Shown one piece after another: positions 47,700 to 60,240 of a stretch of 64,000 nucleotides of DNA. The stretch spans positions 868,001-932,000 of the forward strand of contig JAGTXZ010000020.1 in NCBI GenBank assembly GCA_018398575.1, written 5' to 3'. The notes under the pieces are model-generated. The model saw only the letters and a program-made list of their open reading frames with translations. It was not told where the DNA came from and did not search any database. Source of the DNA: Ampelomyces quisqualis (taxonomy: Eukaryota; Ascomycota; Dothideomycetes; Pleosporales; Phaeosphaeriaceae). Within the stretch, counting starts at the first letter, position 1. Every line of letters starts with the position of its first letter. The translations under genes were made by a program, and so were the position numbers.

Positions 47700-50600
47700 A
47701 TGTAAACGCAACTATACTCTAGCTAAATATAAGGTAATAGAGCAAATAGGCCTAATGTTAGCGTCTATACAAAGATAGGATAAGCTGTTTAAGACAGCAA
47801 GTAGATAGCATACTAGTAAACCCTTTAGTTTAAGAATAGTAGACGCAAAGCAGTAGGCTACACGTAGTTAAATAGCATACGCGTACTAACACTAATAAGA
47901 ATAACATAGTAGGGCCCTTTAGTTTACTTTTTGCACTAGTGTTTGCATTGTAGCTACAAAGAATAAAATGTATATTAGATAATGTTAACAGCCTCTTTAC
48001 TAATATATAGCTACACAAGCTATATTTACAGCTACAGTTCTAATTAGAGCGCTAATAGCAACAGGCTATATTAAACATTTAATCTAGGCTACAAGACAAC
48101 ATATAGATATACAAGGACGTTGCAATTATATCTAAGTTATTATACCTCTAACCTAACTAACATATATTTATATACTAAGATATTATATTATAGATTACCT
48201 TTATACTTAGTTATTACCTATTTACTAACAAGATAGTTTACGCACCTAGCTGTTTATTTACAAGCACGCCTAACAATTCTATAAGAGTGTATTATAAACT
48301 ACACTTAAAGAATTAGTAGTAGTTAATACAATAGCGCTTGCTAAATAGTGCAACCCTTATACTAGTTATACTAGTAGTAGACAAAACATAGTTATCTATA
48401 ATATCTAGTAACGTAGCAGCATAGCTAATATATATTACTATTAGAAATCTTAACTATAAGGCATAATAACGCAGAATAACACCTAGGACACTACTAGCCA
48501 GATTTATCCTAACAGCTAAGCTTCTAGACTCTATTCTAAAGAGTAAAGTGTATTATTACTATATAGGTAAACTGTTATTGCGTAAGTACTAACTACAGCG
48601 TTAATAACAGAGGGTTACTATAGAAGACAAAAGCTAACTAGTAACTGCAGCACTTAAAGAAGCTACCAAATATAGTATACAACTAGAGTGTACTAACTAA
48701 TAGACGCAATAGTGTTACTTAACTATTTGTATAATTCTAGCTAACTATAAAGAGCAAGTGCTACTAATAGGTGTAAAGAAAAACAGACACTATACTTAAT
48801 ATATAGTACTACTAGACAAATAAGAGAACTTATGTAACAAATATCTATAGTAAATAAAAGAGTATACACGCCTGTAATAGAGTTGTTGTATTAATAAAAG
48901 ATATAAGAATTACGTTTATCTAGTAGAGTACTTTAGCTAAAATTACTACAACTTTAATATATATAAGTTATTAGCTATAGATATATTATATCTACAACTT
49001 AAGGAGTTAGTTATAAAGATATTAGAGTTTACAGAAGATATGCTAATAGATATACACTCTAGACAAAAGAAGAGCTAGAATAGTGCTATAGTTCTAGTAG
49101 TAGAAGATAACAGCTGTACCTAGTTAAATAAAAGGTTCTGCTAGGTTAAGTATAACACTAGACTAAAACAGTTTAATAACAAGAGAGCTTTTATAAAAGT
49201 GTTACAGTAGACTAGCGCAAAACAAAAAGCAGTAATTTGCTAATTTATAGTAGTAGTATCTCCTCTACTAGTAACTAAGGCACTATACGTGTTACATTTT
49301 ATCTAGGCTGCGTGCAATCTGCTAGTACTATTATAATACAAGAGTTATAACAAAAATACGTTAGAGTATATATTGTTAGCTATTAAACAAATAGATATTC
49401 TAAAAGAAGAGTTTTAACCTTTTAGATAGACGCAAGAAGAAGAAAAGGATTTTAACTACCCTAAATAGCACGCACTAACCTATATTATTAACAATATCTA
49501 TATATATAGGGCCCTTAATAGTATATATACTAAAATAAATAGTAAGGCCTACTATATTACAATAGTAAAATAATTCTACTTAATAATAAATAAGAGAGAT
49601 TTTCTTGCGCAGATCTACTTCTATAACTCTAGACAGCTTGCGCTTATAGCGTTTAAACACAAGATAGTTATAGACTAAAGTTAATAGTATACTACTAATA
49701 ACTAGTATAAGTACACCTTTACTATAAGCGTATTAATAGCAATACTATTTAGACAACTTAGATAGTTTATACTAGGCATGTTACCAAATTCTATTATACT
49801 ACCTCTTAGTAAGGTTACTATATATATTACGTTACTAGACTTTACATATACTACTGCAGTATTTGTCTAACACTACTATTAGAAGGTAACTAGCTACCTT
49901 GTTACTCTATATAACAAAGACAGATAAGACTCTAACTCTTACTAGGTAAACAGAATAAATATAAAAATATACTCTTCTATAAGATGCTTAAGGCTATTAG
50001 GCAAATACTACAATAACTCTAAATATTACAAAGAAGATATAGTGTAATACGCGCTTAACTAGTATAAGACTAGAAAATAGCGCAAAGATTACGTATAGGT
50101 GCAAGAGTTTAAATATAAGAACTATACGCAACTATCTTAGACTGTTGCAAATAGTAGAGCTGCAGCTTAGGTGTACCTAATACTTATATTTATTAATAAT
50201 AAACACTAAGACAAGAATAGAAAGAAATATAAATATATAAGTGCTTTCTGCAAGGTTATAGCGTTTAATAATAATAGTTAAATTAATTATATAACAGAGA
50301 TGCTAAGCGTACGCTGCTATATACATAGTACAAAGACTAAGTAATATACACTATAAGTATTTAAGGTATACAATATAATAACTATTATTTGCCCTATACA
50401 CCTAGTACTAAAGAATCTACCTACACTTAATAATAAAGTCCTTGTTTTATACTATATAAACAATTATATTAATTAAGACAAATATAATAGACTGTATTCT
50501 TTTATATTTAATTAAGACTAGATATGTATAGTGCAAAATTATAAACAGAAGCAAATGTAGTAAGACAGCTAGTATATAGTATTAGATATAGTAAATAGAA

Positions 50601-50700
50601 TTGTATATCTAATAATAGCCCTACTATTACTTTAACATACCTAATAGAACGCAAACCTACTAATATAACAAGTGCTATAACACAGGACTATAGTGCAAGG
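47700..50700 (+). pseudogene. DNA transposase relic, probably Plavaka/CACTA-related
   Basis: A long plus-strand frame is recognisable when RIP-type TAG/TAA codons are ignored. The best preserved part is 49,200-49,650. A helical stretch (LEYILLAIKQIDILKEEF) is followed by DFNYPK-HALTYIINNI (from 49448), then YTKINSKAYY and NKRDF-AQIYF (from 49589). This order matches what I know of the C-terminal part of Plavaka-type transposases, which have FNFPKLHSL, then NTE/ERLH, then a K-AYRA-N-K block. The tandem arrays at 44.6-46.1 kb and 51.7-52.1 kb lie on either side, as subterminal repeats of such elements often do. The assignment is inference from motif order; the catalytic residues cannot be judged. 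Confidence 0.45.
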
Positions 50701-51651
50701 CTGCTAACGCAACCTCTTTACTACACACTATACACTACTACAAACGCGTAATACTAGCAACTCTTATCTACGTACGCAAGTATTATAGAGATATTGTAAT
50801 AGTTACCTAGAATTACTAGTTAGTACAGACAGGAGGATAGTACTACTACAGCAATACTAGACATAATTGTTAAAAGACAGTATATGTAATATAATGCAAC
50901 TAATAGTAGAAGAATACAACTTAATATACTCTAACATAGAACAAGAGATAAGAAGGCAAAAGATACTAGGCTGTTTTCTATAGATAACTATAGTAAAAGA
51001 ATACTTACAGCAAATTACAAGAGTAATTGCATTATAATAGAACAGACTACTATAGAACGCAGCTAACAGTTGCCTTATCTAAACAATTATATACTTTACT
51101 ATCTAATATAACTACAACGCAGCCTAACAGATGCGCTTATAATAGAATAAAACTAAACTAAATAACAATTAAGAGTAAGCTTTGCTAGATAAAAACTTGT
51201 GTAGAAAGATAATAGAAATAGTTAACAAAGAGTTAAGTATAACATAAATTATACTTAACATAACAACTATATTAGTATTAAACGCAACTAGAAACAAGCA
51301 CACTCTTATTAGAACAAACTAGCTGTTATATACACACTACAACCTGCTAGCAATAGATAAGTATATTAATAACCTTAATTACAATTTATTTGTGCAGACA
51401 TTAGAGTACAAATTAGGCTTTGAAAGTAAATGCAATAGTATATATTACTACACAAAGAAGAGAGATAGATAGGCGTAAATACAGATATCTATAAAGGTAC
51501 GCTAGCACAGCGTATTATAAGAGACAGTTGTATTAAAGATATACTAAGCGTTATTTACAATTAAACTACAAATATAACTAGTATAGTAGCATACTAGATC
51601 TGTACTAATAACTTACTAGGTAAATAGTTTTCTATATACAGGGCTACTAAA
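50701..51651. other. RIP-degraded sequence after the transposase relic
   Basis: No open frame. It may be the 3' part of the same DNA transposon, since it leads directly into the 89-bp array. Confidence 0.4.
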
Positions 51652-52096
51652 TCGCCTATATTGCGCGCATAACTATTTATACTAATAGTAGATAACTATT
51701 GTATACACTAATATTTAGTTAAGAACAAAAAGGTACCTAATTGCCTATATTGCGCGCACTACTATTTATGCTAATAGTAGACAACTATTATATACGCTAA
51801 CATTTAGTTAAGAATAAAAAGGTACTTAATTACCTGTATTACGCGCACTACTATTTATGCTTATAGTAGACAACTATTATGTACGCTAATATTTAGTTAA
51901 AAACAAGAGAGTACCTAATTACCTGTATTGCGCGCACTACTATTTATGCTAACAGTAGATAACTATTATATACGCTAACATTTAGTTAAGAATAAAAGAG
52001 CACCTAATTGCTTATATTACGCGCATAACTATTTGTGCTAATAGTAGACAACTATTATGTACGCTAGCACGCAGTTAAGAACAAAAGGCTATCTAA
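51652..52096 (+). repeat. 89-bp minisatellite, five copies
   Basis: The TTGCGCGCA or TTACGCGCA word recurs at 51661, 51750, 51839, 51928 and 52017, an exact 89-bp period. Each unit also has a hairpin-prone ACTATT...AATAGT pair and an AGTTAAGAA-AAAA stretch. Confidence 0.92.
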
Positions 52097-54996
52097 TTAA
52101 ATAGCCTAACTGCTATGCTCTAGCAGAATTTAAGGCAATATTAGACTATATGTGTTATAAAAACCTTACTTATACCTATAAAGTAAAAACTCTGTTGCGC
52201 TACATATATTGCTTACTTCTGCTACCCTTACTAATAGTTTTCTAATATTTAAAGAGTAAGCGCTTACTCTATATACTCTACACTAAGCAGTAAATTTAAG
52301 TAATGTTAGTAGCATACTATGTCTCTGTCTAAACAAGCGCTAAAATAAGCGCTAACAAACAATAGTACAAAGGTTAGCCTCTTAGAGGATGTAACTCTAG
52401 AACTAACATACTAAAAACTAAGACACTATAGAGACTAAAAACTGTCTAGACTCAAACGCTACTATCTTTAAGCCTTAACTCTAGAGTTAAAACAGATGTA
52501 CAACTAACTGCTACACTAGCCTAACTAAAAAGTTACTTAATAAGACAGCTTAGAAATTAAATACTATACACTTCTAGATCTGCAGCCTTACTTGCTTGTT
52601 AATAAGAGAAATCTAGACGCAGTAGTAGTATAAGCACAACAAGCTAATATAAACTAAAAACCTATAGAACTAATATATAGAAAACGTTAGTAGTTAAAAG
52701 AAAACTACTATTAGACTTAAGTCTGTTATATTATAAGAAGATGCCTTACTATATATAAATAAGTAGTTCTAACTATTATAGAGTTATAACTCTTCTTATC
52801 TAGTGCAAACCTATTTAGGTTACTACTATAAGAGAAAGAAAAATGTTAAGCAAAGAAAAGTGTGTTACTAAAAAATAAGACTATACTAGAAAAGGCAAGA
52901 GTTATTCTAGTAACGCAACTACTTACTAATAATAGAAAGACGCTATATAGTATAGCAATAATGCTATAGCTTAATACACATAGGCATGTATACGCTTAAA
53001 TACTGCTAGATACTTAGACAGAAGTATAAAATACTCTACTATTATTAGTTTAATTGTATATTAGCTTAACACTATGTAAAAGAGCTGCCTGCTATATAAG
53101 TACTATTGCAGCCTACTAAGAATAGTAGCTAACAGTAGGCGCCTAGATACTAGATATATGCAGTAACTTGTAGACCTATGTAATAAGGCAAGAATAACTA
53201 GAAATTACTAGTACTTACATATTAAACTACCTAGACAGATAGGTTCTTAAGCCTAGCAAACTACTTAAAGACTTTGTTTACCTACTATAAGACCTAAAGA
53301 ACGTAAGTATACTTCTAAAACAGCTATGCTAGCTAACTAAAGACAGCCTAAATCTACTAGATTTCTAAACCCTAGTCTTGCAGCAGTAATAGTACAGTTA
53401 TTCTATAATAACAGGAAATAGAGCATTGCTGTAATAACTAGGAATTAAAAGAAGTTTAATAAACTAAGTGCAAATATAGTAGCACTAATAGGCTTAGTTA
53501 TATTTAACGCAATAAGAGAATTTAATAATAATAGCACTAGGAAAACTATACTCTTCTATAAACACACTATAGAAGGTATGTTGCAGGTTCTATATATAGT
53601 ATTAGCTAACAAAAAGCAGACTACTTTAATACTATTTGCAAAAAATAAAAGAACCTAGAAGATATTTAACAGATTCTTATATAGCACAATATATAACAGA
53701 ATATTACTGTACACACAAACTAACAAGAGAACAACAAGGCTAACGTTTTAGTGCTAAAGGATACCTATAACAACAACATAGATAATATTCTAGCTAACTG
53801 CATAAAAGAGAAGCAAGATTGCTATAATGCGCTTATAAACAATTATAATAACAAAGAGAAGAAGAAAGTAAACTACTTAATAGAAAAGAATATAGAAGAG
53901 AATGTTAGAGAGGAAGAGAAAGTCCTATATAGAGACACTAACAATGTAAGTAGGTCTAAACGTAATATAATATATAATAACTTACATAAGGTACTGTCTA
54001 TATACGCGTACGTAAAGTATTAGGTAAAGTAAAAGATATTTTGCTAGAAGAGTACGTATATACAGATAAACTTAGACTAGAATACCTTTATAAGGCAGAT
54101 AAATAGCTGTAGTTTAAGAACTATAAAAGTAGCTAGAGTATTATAGCAGAAGACGCATAGAATTTTTTTTTAACGCAGGCCTATAATATTGCAATTAAAA
54201 GTAATATACTTAATGTAATTGCCTAAACTAAAGAGAAATAGTAACTAGAACTAGATAAGTGTAATAAGTTAGTGTAATAGTATAAAGAAAAAATAGAGTA
54301 TTATTAAGTAGTTATAAATAGCAAGCGTAGCAAATGTTATAATAACTTAATTTGCTTTTACTAGTATAACGCGTAGATACTATTAGGTTAGCCTTAATAT
54401 AACGCAATAGTGTAGACTACTGTAGCAGACAGTGTAGTACTAGTAGACACAGCATATAATTCTAATACAACTAACTAGTAAGATAGTTACTACTCTGTAA
54501 GTAGCAGTAGTAGTTACAGCTGTCTATACATAAAGCGCGTTGTGTACCTACTAACTTGTGCCCTATAAGACGTTAAGCCTAGTAGCTACGTCTAGGCTAG
54601 TCTCCTTTTAAAAGAGCATAATTTAACTATGCTATACTTAATTAAAAAGCCTACATAACTAGATAAGAAGAACTAGCTTAGTTAGCCTACACTATAAGAG
54701 TATAAAGACATAGGTAGCTAGCTATAGTATATAGTTCTACTAGTACTGCAGTACTTAACAGTCCTTAACTATTAAATCTAGCAATACTAGCAACACTAGT
54801 AACACTAGCAATACTAGCAACACAGGCAATATAAGTAATATAAGTAACTTACTATTAAGTTGCTGTTAGGTTGCTAGCAACTAGAAGTAAGTAGAGCAAC
54901 TTTAGCAAATTGTCTAGTAGACAGTATTACTATTAGGCAGCCGCAGGTCGCCGCAACTAGGCTAACTAGACAAATCTTAATTTTTCCTAACGTATA
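52097..54996. other. RIP-degraded sequence with one surviving 90-codon frame
   Basis: The plus strand reads as decayed coding sequence over much of 52,700-54,500, including an open 90-codon stretch (53751-54023) rich in Asn, Lys and Glu with coiled-coil character. No family was recognised and both sides are closed by stops. A short AACACTAGC-type tandem run lies at about 54,780-54,835. Confidence 0.45.
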
Positions 54997-57900
54997 CAAG
55001 TAGTAAGTTAAGGTTATTAGTAAATATTCTTTTATCTAGCTACTAAAAGTGCTATTAAATATATATTAATATAAACTACTTAGTTTTTTTACTTTCTTTG
55101 CTTTTAAACAGCGCAGCCTTAAGCTAGGCTAGTATTAGAAATATTATAATACTTTGTATCTTAGTGTAGTTAAATATACATACGCTCTTAGCTTCTGCGC
55201 TATTTAGCTCTTCTTATAGTAGTACTATCTTGTATCTTATTATTACGTTAGCTATAAGTAATTAGAAGTTATCTATTTAGTATAGCTAGTAGAACGTTAA
55301 GAAGTTACTCTTAATGCCTAAAATCTTCTAGCTCTATAGGTCTTGCGTAACTAGAGTTTAACGCAGTATAAACTTTACTATAATCTTCTCTCTTAACACT
55401 ATAAGCGCTATATACTTAAGAAAATTAAGTATATTTTTAACTTCTTCTTATGCCTTAGATAAGCAGGTGTTCTAGCCCTTTACTATAGCTAGGCCTAATA
55501 TCTTTCTTATCTCTCTTATATCTATAATTTTCTTAATACTTATATATATAGAGTTAGTAGTAGTAAATAGTTTAAAACTATCTATATTATTCTTCTTGCC
55601 TGTAAAATAGTACTAGTTTAAGAAGTTCTTATTGTCTTACAGTCTGCTAAGCGCTAGAAAGATAAAAATAAGTATCTTATAGAAACTCTTCTCTGTTAGT
55701 GTACTTAAAAGAGCCTAGGCCTTTTACTAATAACTATAGTTCTTACTTTAAATAGTCTTATACTAGTTACTTATAATAGTGTTCTTAGATTTATAGTTAT
55801 AGAACTTGTTAAAGATAATATATCTCTATATTACTACGTAGCCAGAAATATTAAGAGTGTCTTTTGTGCTTACTTTACTACCTCTTAATAATATTTTATG
55901 TATAGTTATAAGTCTTATAGTTTAGTATTTATTAAGTACGCGTTTTACTAGTATTGTGTAGCTGTATACAATTATAAATTAGCTAGCAGATAGTACTAGA
56001 TAGTGCGCAGTTATATTTAGGTAGACTTTTAGTATATAGTATTCTTAGATATACTATAAAACTATCTCTATATACTTTTTACTATCCTTTATAAATTTGC
56101 GCAGTAGAATATTTTAGTTAGACGCTGCAAAGTACTGTTTAACTTATAGATTAATTCTTATTTCTATTTCTTTGTCTGCTGTTAGTGCACTTATACTCTA
56201 TAGAAAAGTATTATTTATAAAGTAGATATAGAGCGTAAGAAAGTCTTTTAGGTTACACTATTTAGATTTGCAGAGGCCTATAGTAATAATTTTAGCCTTC
56301 TATACAGCTAGTGCACAGCCTTATCTACTTACTATAGATGCTGCTAACTATAGCTCTTCTAGTATTAAAGGGTTTTTTTTGCATATATATAGGAATATCT
56401 GTTAGTTTATTATAGAGTACTATTCTTAACTATTGTCTTTAGCTCTATATTAACTAGTTTTATTCTTTAATTAGTTTTCTTATACTTTAGTCTAGTTCTT
56501 AAAGTGCGCATACCCTATAATTATTATAAGTATAGCTAATCTTATTTTTTCTATACCTATTATATTTCTAAATATGCTACTATTATCTAAAGATAGCTCT
56601 TTTTTATAAAGTATATAAGCTTCTGTTAGTTAGTATACTATAAATAGAACTATTAGTTCTTATAATAAATGTAGTATTATAGGCGCGTTGTTCTTAAAGT
56701 CTTTTAGAAAAAATCTAAAGAAGTTAGCTACTGTCTGCTATTTGTCCTCTTAGTAGTATTCTATTACTACTTTAATTTAAGCTTGTAGTTTATCTACTAT
56801 TCTATCTTGCGTGTTAGTTGCGTAGATTATAGTTATAGGCTCTTTATAGTATACTTACCTTGCGTTTAGTAAGGCTTAAAGCTACAGCTTTTCTTCTAAC
56901 GCAAGTTGTTTTGCTAACTAAAGCTCTTTTTTCTTATCCTTATTACTTTTATTACACTCTTCTTATTCTTCTTTACTACTAGAGTAAGTATCTTCTTTTA
57001 GCAACCTTTATTATTTTTTTATAGCACTTTTAAGTTTCTATCTAGGTATAGTAATTAGTGTAGATTTTGCGTTGTTTTGTGTTTGCGCAGTATCTTTATC
57101 TCTGCTTTTCTCTACTTTCTTTATAGTACTGTTATTTTACTTCTCTAGGCACTTAATTTTAGTAGTTAGAGTCTTAATGCGTATATCTAGGCTGTTATTC
57201 TTTTTCTTCTTACTTCTACTCTGTTTGTTAAAGCGTTTGCTACTATTTACTTTAGGTCCTATTAATAGTTTATAGGCTAGGTCTACTAGCGCTCTTATTA
57301 TCTTTAGTATTATTATTAAGCTCTAAGTAAAGGCGCCTTTGCATCTTGTTTCTAGTAGCACCTACTAGGTTTATAATGTTACTGTTACTGCCTAAAGTAA
57401 AGTGCACTATATTATGTAGTTTGCTATTGTTATTTATATACTGTTCTAGGTTATATTACTACTAGGCTTAACTTTATCTTATACTAGAGTCTAGTATTTA
57501 TTTATAACACTCTTAAGGCTTCTTATCTTAATGTATAAGTTAACAGTTATAGCTAGATTATTATTTTTAGTAATTAGCTACAGCGCTAACGCGTTAAATA
57601 TCTTTAAATTTCTAACTATATACTAGTCTATAAATTTTAGTTACAATAGGTATTTAACAAGTGTACTGTATTTAAGATGTTATAGCTTTATCTTAAAGTT
57701 ACTGTCTTTAAGCTACTATTAACGTACAGCTGTTATTAGCCTTGAAAGTAGAAAGGTCTAAGTAGTTTAATAATATACGCTGTCTATAATATAGATATTA
57801 ACGTTGTTAAGTAATAGTTTAGTTGTTATTATAGTAAGGCCTATTAGCTAAGTTACTAAAGTAGTAGAAGAACTTAAGACTACTAATACTAACTGTGTGT

Positions 57901-58500
57901 ATTCTAGTTCTAAGTTTATAGGCGTTAGCTATCTTTCTATATGTTTAGCTTTAACTTTGTTACTACAGTCTTAAATTTCTAAGATTATCTTTTTCTATAT
58001 AGCGCTAGCTATTGCCTTATAGAATTTTCTTAGTATACTACTATTAGTTAGTCTAGGGCATGTAGTATACTTAAGCTATTTATCTATTATTAGGCTGCGT
58101 ATTATCTTTAGGTAGTTAGCCTATTAGTATACCTGTTTAATCTTATTATATGTATTCTTGTGTTAGATAAAATCTGTTATCTCTTTAACCTATATGCGCT
58201 AGTCTACTATATTAATATTATAGCCTATTCTTACAATTACCTATAATACGTTATTAGTAGTTATTGTCTTTATATTACTTATATACTATTTATTTAATTA
58301 AGGTAGCTACTACTTATACTTATTATTGCGTTTCTATAACGCGCGCATTATACAATATATTACGTATAATAGTTAAGAATAGTATAAGTAGGTATAAGAA
58401 TAGTAAAAAAGCTATAGCTTAGTTAGCGTATATAGGTGTGCTTGTGTTATATACTTACTTATAATAGTATTATAATATATAGCGTAGTGTAGTAAATATA
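54997..58500 (+). repeat. 3.5-kb long repeat, copy B
   Basis: Direct copy of 37551-41077, starting CAAGTAGTAAGTTAAGG and ending GTAGTAAATATA. It lacks 23 bp present in copy A. No intact gene. The 1,106-bp repeats that precede copy A are absent before copy B, so the 3.5-kb unit has its own boundary. Confidence 0.8.
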
Positions 58501-58501
58501 G

Positions 58502-58639
58502 TATTGTAAGAGGTTTGTATAGTAGTAAAGTTACAAGATAATAATAGTAGTACAGGTAGAAGTAAGTTAATTCCTGTTCTGTAACTTTAGTGCAGAACTT
58601 TCTTTTTGTAGATATAACTAGATACGTATTCTTACAATA
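58502..58639 (+). repeat. 138-bp segment with 10-bp perfect terminal inverted repeats
   Basis: TATTGTAAGA (58502-58511) is mirrored by TCTTACAATA (58630-58639). Read inside the TA's it has the form of a small TA-inserting element; read from TG to CA it has the form of a solo LTR. The similarity to 28092-28290 continues past its right end, to 58705, so neither reading is settled. Confidence 0.5.
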
Positions 58640-58705
58640 GAAATACACTAGGCCTACGCTAGCGTAGCGCTGTTAAGGCGCTAGAGTAGCTATACGCGTT
58701 CTACG
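58507..58705 (+). repeat. 199-bp dispersed repeat, copy 2
   Basis: Ungapped match to 28092-28290. This copy is less RIP-mutated, keeping words such as GGCCTACGCTAGCG that are TpA-converted in copy 1. Confidence 0.75.
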
Positions 58706-60240
58706 CGTAAAGACGCTAGAGTAGTGTTGTTATAGCGCAGGCGCGTTACTACGCAGCTAATAGCTCTACACTATACTATTCTTATAATTATTTTCTCTTC
58801 TCTAAAATTACTATTCTAGTAATTTATGTAACGTTAGGTTTATTAGCGCGTGCCTAACGTTATTGTTATAGAGCCTGTTTACTGTATAGCTATTGTTGTG
58901 CTAAGACTAAAACTCTAGGTAAATCTAAGAGGCAGCTAGTAGCTATAGTAATAGTAGAAATATAGCAAAACTTTGTATGCGTAATCTCTTCTACTTCTTT
59001 AGTAACAACTGTATTATTCTGTTACTATATTATCTACTAGCTCTATACTGTTATAACCTTGTTACACTTATATTAATTACTATAAGTGCTACACCTATAC
59101 TACCTCTTACTTTTACTATCTTTGTAAGTAGTATAACGCTAGTCTTATAACGTTACTAACCTAGCGCTTAGGCTACGCTTGTTGCCTACTATAGTAGCGT
59201 TTCTAATATTAAGTTAGTAATTTTAATTTACCTACGTTGCGCTAAGAGCCTAAGGCTTACTAGCACCTATTATAACCTTGTAGTTAGTAGCCTGCGCTGC
59301 AGCTTTTGCTAGAGCAAGAGAAAGCCTTACTCTTAGGTCTCTACTAATTTTGTTAAAGGCTAGAATACTGTGTACTAGTAGTAGTAGTATTTTACTACTA
59401 AGAAAGACTCTAACTCTGTTACAGTTACTGCGTAAGAGACAGTGCTGCGCTAGTAGACTAGCTTAGTAAAGCTTTTCTTGTACACAAAGGTTAAGTATAG
59501 AAGTTGTTATTAGCCTAAAAGTAACAAGATCTAGATTCTGTAGGTTAAGGCAACTAACTACTTGTCTACTATAGTAAAAGGTATTCTTAACCTGCTACAG
59601 GCTTAGGTAAGTTATTTTTTCTATTCTTTGCAGTTACTGCGCTAGCGTTCTAACAGCGTCTAAGCTAACCTTTTTCTTTTTAGTAAGGCTAACGCGCAAT
59701 CTAACTCTAACCTTAATATAGAAGAGAAAGAGTCTTCTTCTAGGTCTAAGCCTAGGTCTAAGAGTAGTAGTAGTAGTAGAAGTAGAGATAAAGATAAAAC
59801 CTCTCCCTAGAAAAGCCCTAGCTCTGTGCCTTCTTCTAAGAAGAAAGGTAAGAGTAAAGCTAAAGCTAAGGCTAAGGCTAAGCCTAAGGCTAAACCTAAG
59901 CCTAAGCTTAAGGCTAAACCTAAGCCTAAGCCTAAGAAGCGCCTAGCTTTAGCTAGTCCTGCTAAGGAGCCTGCGTCTAAGTGCGTTAAGGGCTTAGACC
60001 TATTAGGTTACCTAGTGTGCGCTGCGATAGCGTTAGCAAGAAGTAAAGTCCTATTAGAGTTAGGTAATATTGTTTTCTAGAAACAGCAGAAAGAGGTAGA
60101 GAATAGAGGGCTTAGTAATAATTTACTAGGCTCTCTAAGCTTCTATAAGGCTAATAAAGATAATAATAAGTTTCTAGGCTAAGCTAGTAGTTATGCTTAG
60201 CTGCGCTGCTAGAGCGCTAGCAGTGCGCTAGTAAGGCGCC
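58706..60240 (+). pseudogene. Mildly RIP-affected region with a basic low-complexity frame
   Basis: The plus strand between about 59,690 and 60,180 reads as one frame broken by only a few TAGs. A Ser/Arg-rich stretch is followed by an 84-codon open part (59826-60080) with Lys-Ala-Lys-Pro repeats encoded by CTAAGG/CTAAAG hexamers (59,853-59,940). A short hydrophobic segment (LLGYLVCAAIALA) then follows. It could be the end of a gag-like or DNA-binding protein of an unrecognised element. No function is assigned. Confidence 0.4.

Noticed and set aside
47830..48018. 62-codon minus-strand frame
   Set aside because: Antisense to the transposase relic on the plus strand.
51652..52096. Regularly spaced repeats resembling a CRISPR array
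   Set aside because: The whole 89-bp unit is repeated without unique spacers, and the genome is fungal; it is a minisatellite.
58412..58648. 78-codon minus-strand frame
   Set aside because: It straddles the junction of repeat copy B and the dispersed repeat, so it is a chance fusion in TpA-rich sequence.
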